64,000 nt of DNA, from the NCBI RefSeq assembly GCF_012113595.1, contig NZ_CP050831.1:5890001-5954000 (forward strand), written 5' to 3'. The notes beneath the pieces were generated by a model. It was not told where the DNA came from. It saw only the letters and a program-made list of their open reading frames with translations, and did no database searches. The position numbers were made by a program, and so were the translations under genes. Positions 7,936 through 16,450 of the stretch are shown piece after piece; the first letter of the stretch is position 1; the number at the start of each line of letters is the position of its first letter. This DNA is from Bacteroides faecium (GTDB lineage: Bacteria; Bacteroidota; Bacteroidia; Bacteroidales; Bacteroidaceae).

Positions 7936-9108
7936 ATGGAAGCATTTACATTCAATACTGTCGAGCTGAATCTACTGTCAGCCGCAGGTATTCTCTTTAT
8001 TATTCAGCTTATTTACTATCTCGGATTGTACAACCGGATACACCTGCGCAACAAAGCAGTACGTAAAGAAGAAACGCACTTCACACGGGAATTGCCGCCA
8101 CTTTCCGTCATCATCTGTGCGCGCAACGAAGCTGACAACCTGCGCAAAGTCCTTCCGGCTATCCTGGAACAGGATTACCCGCAGTTTGAAGTCATTGTCA
8201 TCAATGACGCTTCCACCGACGAGACAGAAGATGTGCTGGGATATATGGAAGAGAAATATCCTCATCTCTACCACAGCTTTACACCGGACAGCGCCCGCTA
8301 TATCAGCCATAAGAAACTTGCCCTGACCTTAGGCATCAAGGCCAGCAAACACGACTGGCTTGTATTCACGGAGACAAACTGCCTGCCTGCAAGCAAGCAA
8401 TGGCTGAAACTGATGGCACGCAACTTCACTTCGCAAACTCAAATCGTACTGGGATACAGCGGATACGACCGCACCAAAGGCTGGCTGCACAAACGTGTCT
8501 CATTCGACACCTTATTCCAGTCATTGCGCTACCTGGGCTTCGCCCTGGCCGGAAAACCGTACATGGGCATCGGACGCAATATGGCATACCGCAAAGAATT
8601 ATTCTTCAAGCAAAAAGGATATTCCAAATATCTGAACTTGCAACGCGGAGAAGACGACCTGTTCGTCAACCAGATGGCAAACAGCACCAATACCCGTGTG
8701 GAAACGGACTTCAACGCAACCATGCGGATACAACCCGTTTACCGTTATAAAGACTGGAAAGAAGAAAAAGTCAGTTATGTAGCCACCTCACGCTTTTACC
8801 GCGGAGCACAACGCTACTTATTAGGTTTTGAAACCTTATCACGCCTGTTATTCTACGTTGCCTGCATCGCCGGTATCGTATTCGGCATCCTTAATTTCCA
8901 CTGGTTAGCGGCAGGTATTGCGTTGTTGCTCTGGCTGATTCGCTACACCGTGCAAGCCGTTGTCATCAATCAGACCGCCAAAGAAATAGGCGGCAACAGG
9001 AAATATTATTTCTCGCTGCCTGTATTCGATATTCTCCAGCCGATGCAGTCATTGAATTTCAAGCTTTGCCGTTTCTTCCGGGGTAAAGGAGACTTTATGA
9101 GAAGATAA
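7936..9108 (+). CDS. Family 2 glycosyltransferase, membrane-anchored
   Basis: This 390-residue protein has one N-terminal transmembrane helix (about 12-32), a GT-A catalytic domain and C-terminal membrane helices (about 295-345). Catalytic-domain motifs are LPPLSVIICARNEADNLRKVLPAIL, VIVINDASTDETEDVL (nucleotide-sugar binding) and FTETNCLPAS at the metal-binding position. The GEDDLFVNQ segment near residue 240 carries the likely catalytic aspartate. The family transfers sugars to lipid or polysaccharide acceptors at the cytoplasmic face. The acceptor is not apparent, and no other glycan genes lie nearby. Confidence 0.88.
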   Translation: MEAFTFNTVELNLLSAAGILFIIQLIYYLGLYNRIHLRNKAVRKEETHFTRELPPLSVIICARNEADNLRKVLPAILEQDYPQFEVIVINDASTDETEDVLGYMEEKYPHLYHSFTPDSARYISHKKLALTLGIKASKHDWLVFTETNCLPASKQWLKLMARNFTSQTQIVLGYSGYDRTKGWLHKRVSFDTLFQSLRYLGFALAGKPYMGIGRNMAYRKELFFKQKGYSKYLNLQRGEDDLFVNQMANSTNTRVETDFNATMRIQPVYRYKDWKEEKVSYVATSRFYRGAQRYLLGFETLSRLLFYVACIAGIVFGILNFHWLAAGIALLLWLIRYTVQAVVINQTAKEIGGNRKYYFSLPVFDILQPMQSLNFKLCRFFRGKGDFMRR

Positions 9109-9143
9109 TTAAGGAAGCATCCCCAAAGACTCAGATTAGAAAG

Positions 9144-10388
9144 TTATTCATATCTCATAGAGCTCGCCGGATTGATTTTGGTAATCAGGAACGAGGGGCC
9201 TATCAGCATCAGAACCGACGATAACAATGTACCGATATTAATCAAAAGAAAAAGCCAGATATTGAAAGAAACCGATACAGTATCGACATAATAACTTTCC
9301 GGATCAAGCTTAAATATTCCGAATTGAGATTGGAGAAAATAGAATGACAGACCGATTACGTTTCCCCAAAGCATTCCTTTTCCAATAAGAAAAACAGAAA
9401 GCCAAAGAAAAGTCTTGCGAATCGTAAAATTAGTAGCTCCCAAAGCCTTCAGGATGCCGATCATATTCGTACGTTCGATAATGATAATCAACAATCCGGA
9501 AATCATGGTAAAACCGGCAACGCCTATCATCAGAAGCAAAATCACCCACACATTCATATCCAATAAACCAAGCCACTCAAATATCTGGGGATTCAACTGT
9601 TCGATGTTACGCACATAATACACGCCCCCCAGTTCATCCTGTTGGTTGTCAGTGTCGACCGCTATTTCATACGTCGTATCTTCGAGCTTATCATAATCTT
9701 TCACTTGAAGTTCCACCCCGGTCACCTGCTCCGGTTGCCAGCCGTTCAAGCGGTTCACCAAGTTCAGGTCAGTCAATAAAAAGAGATTATCGTATTCGGA
9801 AAAGTTCGTCTGATAAATTCCGGCAATAGTCAACCGGCGCGCACGGACATCGTCTTGTATATAATAAGTATATATCTTATCTCCCAGTTTCAACTTCATC
9901 TTCGTAGCCAAAGCCTTGGAGATAAGCACTTGATTGCTGGAAACCGAATCACTGAAAACGGGAATCTCGCCTTCCAACAGATACTCTTGCATGAAACGAG
10001 GGTCAAATTCCGGACCGACACCTTTCAGTACCATGCCCTGAAAAGCATCATCCGTCTTAATCATGCCCGGTTTGGTAGAAAAACGCTGCACATGGCTTAT
10101 TTCAGGATAGGCGACAAGAGCTGCCATCATGCTATCCCCTACCATAATCGGATGAGTCTCATAAGAACTCGCCGCATCCAGATTGGCAATCTGGATATGC
10201 GAACCGAATCCTATGACTTTATTCCGCACTTCACTTTTAAACCCAATAACCACCGCCACGGCAATAATCATCACAGCCAGCCCGATAGCAATACCCGCCA
10301 TGGCAATGAGGACCGCAGGACGTGACACCTGCTTTCCGCCATCGCTTTCACGATAGATACGCCGGGCTATGAAAAGTGATAGAGACAA
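9144..10388 (-). CDS. LolC/LolE-like FtsX-family permease
   Basis: This 414-residue inner-membrane protein has the four-helix FtsX layout. One helix is near residues 26-50 and three lie at about 275-305, 320-350 and 370-400, with a large periplasmic domain between the first two. The start SLFIARRIYRESDGGKQVSRPAVLIAMAGIAIGLAVMI is typical of LolC/LolE lipoprotein-release permeases. The best start is a TTG (10386-10388), since no in-frame ATG gives the conserved N-terminus. No ATPase gene is adjacent, as is common for Lol permeases in this phylum. The aminotransferase gene lies 20 bp upstream on the same strand. Confidence 0.88.
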   Translation of the reverse strand: MSLSLFIARRIYRESDGGKQVSRPAVLIAMAGIAIGLAVMIIAVAVVIGFKSEVRNKVIGFGSHIQIANLDAASSYETHPIMVGDSMMAALVAYPEISHVQRFSTKPGMIKTDDAFQGMVLKGVGPEFDPRFMQEYLLEGEIPVFSDSVSSNQVLISKALATKMKLKLGDKIYTYYIQDDVRARRLTIAGIYQTNFSEYDNLFLLTDLNLVNRLNGWQPEQVTGVELQVKDYDKLEDTTYEIAVDTDNQQDELGGVYYVRNIEQLNPQIFEWLGLLDMNVWVILLLMIGVAGFTMISGLLIIIIERTNMIGILKALGATNFTIRKTFLWLSVFLIGKGMLWGNVIGLSFYFLQSQFGIFKLDPESYYVDTVSVSFNIWLFLLINIGTLLSSVLMLIGPSFLITKINPASSMRYE

Positions 10389-10408
10389 GTTTATTTAGTG
10401 ATTAGTTA

Positions 10409-11608
10409 TTAATCTACTCTTCCCGGATACGCTTCCAAAGCCTTCTGCAAGACAAAAAGCGCACGGGTTAAATCTTCTTTCTTCAACACGTAAGCGATAC
10501 GAACCTCATTAATACCGGAACCCGGAGTCGTATAGAAACCGGAAGCCGGAGCCATGAATACCGTCTGTCCTTCGTATTCGAAGTCCGAAAGACACCAGGC
10601 ACAGAACTTGTCCGAATCATCTACCGGAAGTTTTGCCACTGTATAGAAAGCCCCCATCGGAATCGGAGAATAAACACCCGGAATACGGTTCAAGCCGTCA
10701 ATCAGGCATTTACGACGTTCCACGTACTCATCATACGTCTCGCGCGAATACTCTTCCGGAGCATCCAGTGAAGCCTCAGCAGCAATCTGTCCAATCAAAG
10801 GGGGACTCAAACGAGCCTGGCAGAACTTCATAACAGCGTCACGTATCTCTTTGTTCTTGGTAATCAGCGCACCAATACGGATTCCACATTCCGAATAACG
10901 TTTCGAAACGGAGTCAATCAGTACCACATTATTCTCGATACCTTCCAAATGGCAGGCAGAGATATAAGGAGAACCCGTATAGATAAATTCACGATATACT
11001 TCGTCGGAGAAGAGGAACAAATCATACTTCTTCACCAGGTCACGAATCTGATTCATCTCGCGACGGGTGTACAGATAACCGGTCGGGTTATTCGGATTAC
11101 AAATCAGTATCGCTTTGGTGCGTTCATTTATCAGCTCTTCAAACTTCTCCACTTTCGGAAGTGAGAAACCTTCTTCGATAGTCGTGGCGATAGTACGAAT
11201 CTTCGCTCCGGCAGAGATAGCGAATGCCATATAGTTGGCATAAGCCGGTTCCGGGACAATAATCTCGTCCCCCGGATTCAGGCAGGAAAGGAAAGAAAAC
11301 AATACCGCTTCCGAACCACCCGATGTAATGATTATATCGTCTGCCGTAAGGTTGATATTGAACTTTGCATAATATCCTACAAGTTTCTCGCGATAGCTAC
11401 GGTAACCTGCGCTGGGGCTGTACTCCAGCACTTTGCGGTCAATGTTGCGTATCGCGTCAATCGCGGCCTGAGGAGTGGGCAGGTCAGGCTGTCCGATGTT
11501 CAGGTGAAATACATGGACTCCGCGTTGCTTGGCAGCGTCTGCCAAAGGAGCCAGTTTTCTGATAGGAGATGCAGGCATCTCGTTTCCGCGAATGGATATG
11601 GTTGGCAT
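10409..11608 (-). CDS. PLP-dependent aminotransferase (aspartate aminotransferase fold, class I)
   Basis: This 399-residue protein has the full class I/II aminotransferase pattern: FHLNIGQPDLPTP near the N-terminus, SGGSEAVLFSFLSCLNPGDEIIVPEPAYANY, NPNNPTGYLYTR, LFSDEVYREF, and the PLP-lysine motif SVSKRYSECGIRIGAL near residue 237. The C-terminal EVRIAYVLKKEDL contains the arginine that binds the substrate carboxylate. Family members transaminate aspartate, alanine or aromatic amino acids; the exact substrate is not resolved here. Confidence 0.9.
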   Translation of the reverse strand: MPTISIRGNEMPASPIRKLAPLADAAKQRGVHVFHLNIGQPDLPTPQAAIDAIRNIDRKVLEYSPSAGYRSYREKLVGYYAKFNINLTADDIIITSGGSEAVLFSFLSCLNPGDEIIVPEPAYANYMAFAISAGAKIRTIATTIEEGFSLPKVEKFEELINERTKAILICNPNNPTGYLYTRREMNQIRDLVKKYDLFLFSDEVYREFIYTGSPYISACHLEGIENNVVLIDSVSKRYSECGIRIGALITKNKEIRDAVMKFCQARLSPPLIGQIAAEASLDAPEEYSRETYDEYVERRKCLIDGLNRIPGVYSPIPMGAFYTVAKLPVDDSDKFCAWCLSDFEYEGQTVFMAPASGFYTTPGSGINEVRIAYVLKKEDLTRALFVLQKALEAYPGRVD

Positions 11609-11660
11609 AATTTTAACTACAAATTACTTAATTACTATTTACTTTTTCTACTTGGAGCTG

Positions 11661-11668
11661 CAAATGTA
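11661..11668 (-). promoter_or_regulatory. Bacteroides -7 element for the aminotransferase gene
   Basis: The minus strand reads TACATTTG, a perfect TAnnTTTG, about 53 bp upstream of the aminotransferase ATG. A clear -33 element is not visible. Confidence 0.4.
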
Positions 11669-11752
11669 CGCAATAATTTGAATACAGAGACATAAAAACT
11701 TTAAAAACCTTAGCAAGGTTAAAATCGTTATGGTTTTATGAAAAGAAAGCTA

Positions 11753-11760
11753 TACATTTG
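11753..11760 (+). promoter_or_regulatory. Bacteroides -7 element for the fucose-isomerase-like gene
   Basis: TACATTTG is a perfect TAnnTTTG located 29 bp upstream of the ATG at 11790. It forms the plus-strand half of a divergent promoter region. Confidence 0.45.
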
Positions 11761-11789
11761 TCATACGGAAAACTTAAAACAATATCATA

Positions 11790-13025
11790 ATGACCATACA
11801 CCTTATCTCATTCGCGTCACTACTTCATAAACAAACTACGCTGCGCGCTTCGCATGAAGCGATTTTAAGCGAACTCGAAAAATATTATACTGTCAAGCTC
11901 GTCGATTATCAGGATATGGACAAGCTGACGAGTGATGATTTCAAGATTATTTTTATCGCTACCGGCGGAGTAGAAAGACTGGTCATCCAACATTTCGAAC
12001 GCCTTCCCCGCCCCGCCATTTTACTGGCGGATGGCATGCAGAATTCACTTGCAGCCGCCCTGGAGATATCTACATGGCTTCGCGGAAGGGGAATGAAAAG
12101 CGAAATCCTTCACGGTGAATTGCCGTCCATTATACAACGTGTGCATATACTTTATAATAATTTCCAGGCACAACGTTCCTTATTCGGCAAACGTATCGGA
12201 GTCATCGGAACTCCTTCTTCCTGGCTGGTTGCCAGTAATGTTGACTATCTGCTGGCAAAACGCCGTTGGGGCATCGAATACATAGACATTCCGCTGGAAC
12301 GGATTTATGAACATTTTCAACAAATCACGGATGAACAGGTAGGTGCTTCCTGCGCGGCAGTCGCCTCGCAAGCTCTTGCCTGCCGCGAGGGAACTCCCGA
12401 AGATATCATCAAAGCGATGCGACTATACCGGGCTATCAAGAAAGTATGCGAAGAAGAGAAACTGGAAGCATTGACATTGAGTTGCTTCAAACTGATTGAG
12501 CAAATCGACACTACCGGCTGTCTGGCATTGTCCTTACTGAACGACGACGGAATAATGGCGGGCTGCGAAGGTGACCTTCAATCCATATTCACCCTGCTCG
12601 CCGTGAAGTCACTGACCGGAAAAGACGGATTCATGGCAAACCCTTCCATGATTAATGCACGTACCAACGAACTTATATTAGCCCACTGTACCATCGGGCT
12701 CAAACAAACGGAAAGGTATATTATCCGCAACCATTTCGAAACGGAAAAAGGAATTGCCATCCAGGGACTGCTTCCGACGGGAGACGTGACTATCATAAAG
12801 TGCGGCGGCGAATGTCTGGACGAATATTACTTGTCTGCGGGAACACTATCCGAAAATACGAATTATATCAATATGTGCCGTACACAAGTACGCATCCGCA
12901 TGAATACTTCGGCTGAATACTTCCTGAAGAATCCATTAGGCAATCATCATATTCTGGTTCATGGAAACTATGAAGATGCATTGAACGAGTTCTTCCTGGC
13001 AAATGCCTGCAAACGAACCGAATAA
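11790..13025 (+). CDS. L-fucose/L-arabinose isomerase-like protein
   Basis: This 411-residue cytoplasmic protein has the two-part layout of fucose/arabinose isomerase relatives. An N-terminal Rossmann-like half has a conserved FIATGGVERLV stretch and GKRIGVIGTPSSWLVASN. The C-terminal half has LTLSCFKLIEQI, GIMAGCEGDLQSIFTLLAV (resembling the CE..D segment of FucI) and MANPSMI. It is shorter than true FucI (about 590 residues). No fucose kinase, permease or aldolase gene is adjacent, so isomerase activity on fucose is not implied. A strong terminator region follows. Confidence 0.75.
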   Translation: MTIHLISFASLLHKQTTLRASHEAILSELEKYYTVKLVDYQDMDKLTSDDFKIIFIATGGVERLVIQHFERLPRPAILLADGMQNSLAAALEISTWLRGRGMKSEILHGELPSIIQRVHILYNNFQAQRSLFGKRIGVIGTPSSWLVASNVDYLLAKRRWGIEYIDIPLERIYEHFQQITDEQVGASCAAVASQALACREGTPEDIIKAMRLYRAIKKVCEEEKLEALTLSCFKLIEQIDTTGCLALSLLNDDGIMAGCEGDLQSIFTLLAVKSLTGKDGFMANPSMINARTNELILAHCTIGLKQTERYIIRNHFETEKGIAIQGLLPTGDVTIIKCGGECLDEYYLSAGTLSENTNYINMCRTQVRIRMNTSAEYFLKNPLGNHHILVHGNYEDALNEFFLANACKRTE

Positions 13026-13030
13026 ACCTG

Positions 13031-13086
13031 TGCCACATTTTTGTATTATTTTTAAGTATTATAGGGGGAAATACAAAAATGTGGCA
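13031..13086. repeat. Perfect 17-bp inverted repeat, 22-nt loop
   Basis: The arms TGCCACATTTTTGTATT (13031-13047) and its exact complement (13070-13086) flank a 22-nt loop. The repeat lies 5 bp after the stop of the fucose-isomerase-like gene. There is no T-run after it on the plus strand, so it is not a textbook terminator. It could stabilise the 3' end of the mRNA or bind a dimeric protein. Confidence 0.75.
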
Positions 13087-13112
13087 GAGCTAATAATCAA
13101 ACAGTTAAGCCT

Positions 13113-13171
13113 AAAAACATCCTATTTTTAAGATAAGTTCACAAAAAACAATAGGATGTTTTTGCTTTTTT
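13113..13171 (+). terminator. Rho-independent terminator
   Basis: A 14-bp perfect stem (AAAAACATCCTATT at 13113-13126 and its complement at 13150-13163) is followed by GCTTTTTT. It closes the transcript of the fucose-isomerase-like gene. Confidence 0.75.
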
Positions 13172-13271
13172 CTGAAGAAAAACTGCATTTCCCTCACATC
13201 ACACTAATTATCAGCGAATTATATCTAATAACACCTGTTATCTTCATATCTAACTGGCAAGTATCAAATTA

Positions 13272-13345
13272 CACTTGTGCAACTGCCTGAACAGACAAGT
13301 GCAACAGCCTGGTTACTCTTGTGTATCATCCCGGTTACACAAGTG
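13272..13345. repeat. 22-bp-phased array of the word CACTTGTG, four copies
   Basis: Copies are CACTTGTG (13272-13279), GACAAGTG (13294-13301), CTCTTGTG (13316-13323) and CACAAGTG (13338-13345). Each starts exactly 22 bp after the last and the orientation alternates. Flanking bases (GCAAC, GGTTAC) are partly shared too. This is one of several such arrays in the window. Confidence 0.8.
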
Positions 13346-13400
13346 CAACCGGATAATTCAATTAGATGAATTGATTAATAGGACGGCAGAAAATATTAAT

Positions 13401-13438
13401 AGAATAGGAAGAAGTCACTAAATCTTCCTATTCTTTTT
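13401..13438 (+). terminator. Hairpin terminator with T-run
   Basis: A perfect 12-bp stem (AGAATAGGAAGA at 13401-13412 with its complement at 13423-13434) is followed by TTTT. No intact gene ends just upstream; the region may hold the remains of a lost gene. Confidence 0.65.
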
Positions 13439-13463
13439 CCAAATCAACCACTATATATCTTTA

Positions 13464-13568
13464 AATGTAGATATTCTTGCCCGTGAAATGGGAATTGCCC
13501 GCACCAAACTCTTCAACAAGCTGAAAGAACATCCGGAGTTCAACATATCGGAATCTAATACTAGGTAA
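13464..13568 (+). pseudogene. Fragment of an AraC-type DNA-binding domain (hybrid two-component regulator)
   Basis: The reading frame gives NVDILAREMGIARTKLFNKL followed by about 14 unrelated residues and a stop. The first part matches the first helix-turn-helix of AraC-family domains that end Bacteroides hybrid two-component systems (LAREMGMSRTKLYNKLK). There is no start, sensor, kinase or second helix-turn-helix. It is therefore a decayed remnant, which suggests a polysaccharide-use regulator was once present near the PL8 lyase gene. Confidence 0.6.
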
Positions 13569-13714
13569 TACTTAAAAAATAACATGTGACTTACAGATAG
13601 TTGTCATTAAAAAAGTGCTCATTTCTGAATCTATTCCAAATGAATATCCGACTTTTGATTCGAAGTCTATATAAAGACTCACTAATATCAACCAATTCGT
13701 AAACTAAATTCCTT

Positions 13715-13864
13715 ATGAGTTTAAAGTATAAGAAAAAGAAAATCGCATTGAAGTTCGACAAGAATCACCCGTTGGAAAAATACATTGCCGCTAATGAAAC
13801 GGAGCGTAAAGATAAAACCAGAGGTGACTATTCGGAAGATAGAACACCCGGTCCTGGAATCTAA
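13715..13864 (+). CDS. Small basic hypothetical protein (49 residues)
   Basis: The frame begins MSLKYKKKKIALKFDKNHPL and ends with EDRTPGPGI. It is highly charged, with lysine-rich N-terminal third, and lacks a signal peptide or membrane helix. A very strong terminator begins 20 bp after the stop, which argues for a real, separately transcribed unit. I do not recognise a family. It could also be the translated part of a small RNA. Confidence 0.5.
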   Translation: MSLKYKKKKIALKFDKNHPLEKYIAANETERKDKTRGDYSEDRTPGPGI

Positions 13865-13883
13865 TCTTTTACGACCTTTTTAG

Positions 13884-13926
13884 AAATGGGGGTGAAACCG
13901 ATTGCCGATTTCACCCCCATTTTTCT
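13884..13926 (+). terminator. Strong rho-independent terminator
   Basis: The 14-bp stem AAATGGGGGTGAAA (13884-13897) pairs with TTTCACCCCCATTT (13909-13922) and is followed by more Ts. It follows the 49-residue gene. Confidence 0.85.
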
Positions 13927-13952
13927 TTACTTTTTGTTCCGGATACGCAAAA

Positions 13953-14016
13953 TCACCGTTGGCCAATGGTGAATTCACGGTTGGCCAACGGTGATTTTGT
14001 CATTGGCCAACCGTGA
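13953..14016. repeat. 22-bp-phased palindromic array centred on TTGGCCAA, three copies
   Basis: TTGGCCAA occurs at 13959-13966, 13981-13988 and 14003-14010, exactly 22 bp apart. Each core sits in a longer palindrome; the first is TCACCGTTGGCCAATGGTGA. The array lies about 190 bp upstream of the PL8 gene. No protein is coded here. Confidence 0.85.
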
Positions 14017-14202
14017 AAAAGTGCATGACATAGAAAAATTGGAATATTTATTGACTGAAATACCAAATAATCATCCGTCACTATACAAAAAGTAGATATA
14101 TCCGTCATGTATCCAAAAGGTATATAGTTTGGACGTAAATATCACCTGATTAAATTAAAATTCACTATTTTTGTTTCCAGAAACTCATAAAATAAACTCT
14201 GA

Positions 14203-16230
14203 ATGAAAAAGCAACTGTTATTATTTCTTCTGATCACGTGCTGTACAGCTCATGCACAAAAATCCTTCAGCGATTCAATAGCACTAATCAAGAGGAATTA
14301 TATACATGCAATTCTTGGTGAAGACGAAGGGAAGAGAGTTCTTCTCAAACAACTTGCAACCATTCCCCGGGAGCAAGAAGTCTCCGATCAGAACGTGATT
14401 GAATTACAACAACTGTATCCTATCTCCTCTAAAGAAATCAAGCGTTTAATCAGTACTATCGGCACAGACGGCTCATGGAAAGACATCAACTATTCGGATA
14501 CCAAACGTTCCGGTTGGGAACCGAAGATACATACGGAACGGCTTCTGAAACTCACTAAATATTACCATCAGAATAAACGGAAACTCCAACAGTCTGAAAT
14601 ATCCCGACTGGCAAATGCCATCCATCAAGCTATGGACTTCTGGTTCAGTCAGGAACTGGTATGCAAAAACTGGTGGTATAATCAAATTGGTATTCCACGT
14701 ACGCTTGGTCCTACATTTCTATTGTTCGAACAAGAGATGAGTGAACAGGAAAAACAGAGCGCAATCAAAGTAATGATGAATTCCGCTTTCGGAATGACCG
14801 GACAAAACAAAGTTTGGCTGGCAGGTAATGTTCTCATCAGAGCGTTATTGCAAAACGACTGGAAACTGGCGAAAGAAGCACGGGACGTTATTTCCTCTGA
14901 AATAATCCTCGGACAAAAAGAAGGAATCAAAGCGGACTGGAGCTTCCACCAACATGGACCGCAACAGCAGTTCGGAAATTACGGACTGTCTTTTCTTTGC
15001 AATATGAGTTTTTACTCGAAACTATTTGCCAGAACTTCTCTTGCCTTTTCTAAAGAACAGCAGAAAATTCTCTCTTCTCTCCTACTCGAAGGTTATCAAT
15101 GGATTGTCTGGAGAGGATATTGGGACGTAAACGGACTGAACCGACAACTATTCCGAAATGCGGATATCGACAAAGGATTCAACCTGCGTTTTGCAGCCTA
15201 TTCCTTAATGAAAAGCAGCGAACCGGAAGTGGCTGGTAAAATACAAGAAATGATTGACCGGAATTCCATCTCTTCAAAAGCTCCCAACCCGTTCATCGGA
15301 AACAAACATTTCTGCGAATCGGATTATACAATTCACCGTACTCCTCGATGGATGGCTTCCGTACGCATGGCTTCCGAACGAGTGATTGGCACAGAACTGG
15401 TGAACGAAGATAATCTGAAAGGATATTACATGGCAGATGGCGCACTATATACTTACGTACGCGGAGATGAATACCATAATATTTTTCCTTTCTGGGATTG
15501 GAGAAGGATTCCGGGAATCACCACTTATGAAAGCAATGCTCCTATTCCTAATCCCAACAAAACAGATTCACGGAATCACAGTTCTTGCGTTGGCGGAGTT
15601 ACTTATCAGCAAACAGGTATCACCGCCATGCAACTGAAACGCAATAAATTGGAAGCTAATAAGGCATGGGTATTCACGGATGACTATGTACTATGTATGG
15701 GCAGCAACATTCATGCAGACAGCACAGCTACTATCATGACATCTATCGACCAACGATTCAGTAAAGGCAAGGTATGGTCTGATGGTAACAAACGTTTCTT
15801 CCATAATAATACAGGATATATTATATTACAAGCAGACACTTGCATCACTCTGACCGAGAATAAAGAAGGGCAATGGAAAGACTTCATGGGAATGTACAGA
15901 CCCGAAGTCCTGAAAAACAAATTATTCTCTATTTATTTGAAACATCGCAAAGATATGCCTGCGTCTTATATATATCTGACACTTCCAGCCACCACACAAC
16001 AAAAAGTTCGCAATTTCGACAGTAACTCTATCCGTATTATCCGTAATGACAAAGAAGCGCAAGCGGTTGTTATCAAAGATTTATGTTACGTAAGCGTATA
16101 TCATCCTACCCAAATATTAATAGAAGGTCAGAATCCGATAGCTATATCAGAACCGGGAACTTATATTATTCATACAAAAAAGGGGAATTTCGTTGCTCAT
16201 AGACCATTCACAACAGGAAATAGCATCTGA
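14203..16230 (+). CDS. Family 8 polysaccharide lyase (chondroitin/hyaluronan lyase type)
   Basis: This 675-residue secreted lyase starts with a signal peptide (MKKQLLLFLLITCCTAHAQK). Residues 155-166 (KNWWYNQIGIPR) match the aromatic substrate-binding patch of PL8 enzymes. N202 in TGQNKVW is the likely catalytic asparagine, and H251 in SFHQH with Y260 in GNYG occupy the histidine-tyrosine position. The region GYQWIVWRGYWDVNGLNRQ near 305-325 matches the segment that bears the conserved arginines. A C-terminal beta-sandwich half follows. PL8 enzymes cleave chondroitin, hyaluronan or xanthan by beta-elimination. No SusC/SusD pair, sulfatase or glucuronyl hydrolase is adjacent, so it is an orphan lyase. 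Confidence 0.88.
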   Translation: MKKQLLLFLLITCCTAHAQKSFSDSIALIKRNYIHAILGEDEGKRVLLKQLATIPREQEVSDQNVIELQQLYPISSKEIKRLISTIGTDGSWKDINYSDTKRSGWEPKIHTERLLKLTKYYHQNKRKLQQSEISRLANAIHQAMDFWFSQELVCKNWWYNQIGIPRTLGPTFLLFEQEMSEQEKQSAIKVMMNSAFGMTGQNKVWLAGNVLIRALLQNDWKLAKEARDVISSEIILGQKEGIKADWSFHQHGPQQQFGNYGLSFLCNMSFYSKLFARTSLAFSKEQQKILSSLLLEGYQWIVWRGYWDVNGLNRQLFRNADIDKGFNLRFAAYSLMKSSEPEVAGKIQEMIDRNSISSKAPNPFIGNKHFCESDYTIHRTPRWMASVRMASERVIGTELVNEDNLKGYYMADGALYTYVRGDEYHNIFPFWDWRRIPGITTYESNAPIPNPNKTDSRNHSSCVGGVTYQQTGITAMQLKRNKLEANKAWVFTDDYVLCMGSNIHADSTATIMTSIDQRFSKGKVWSDGNKRFFHNNTGYIILQADTCITLTENKEGQWKDFMGMYRPEVLKNKLFSIYLKHRKDMPASYIYLTLPATTQQKVRNFDSNSIRIIRNDKEAQAVVIKDLCYVSVYHPTQILIEGQNPIAISEPGTYIIHTKKGNFVAHRPFTTGNSI

Positions 16231-16442
16231 TTTATTTTAAAAACTAAAATGGCAGAAGTTTCTTTGTATCAGATACAATAATATTCGATAATAGCATAAA
16301 ACGAGATTAACAGATACAATAGTATGTCTTAACTTTACAATTTCGAGTTAGTTGAAAAATAGTAGAACTACCAAATCTACCCTTACATACTAAACTTCTT
16401 GCATTTATTCCTATATTACCACTTCATTTCAAAAAAAACATC

Positions 16443-16450
16443 TATCTTTG
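16443..16450 (+). promoter_or_regulatory. Bacteroides -7 element (TATCTTTG)
   Basis: TATCTTTG is a perfect match to TAnnTTTG. It would start transcription near 16457 and give an unusually long leader of about 425 nt before the gene at 16883. The -33 half is not clear. Confidence 0.5.
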
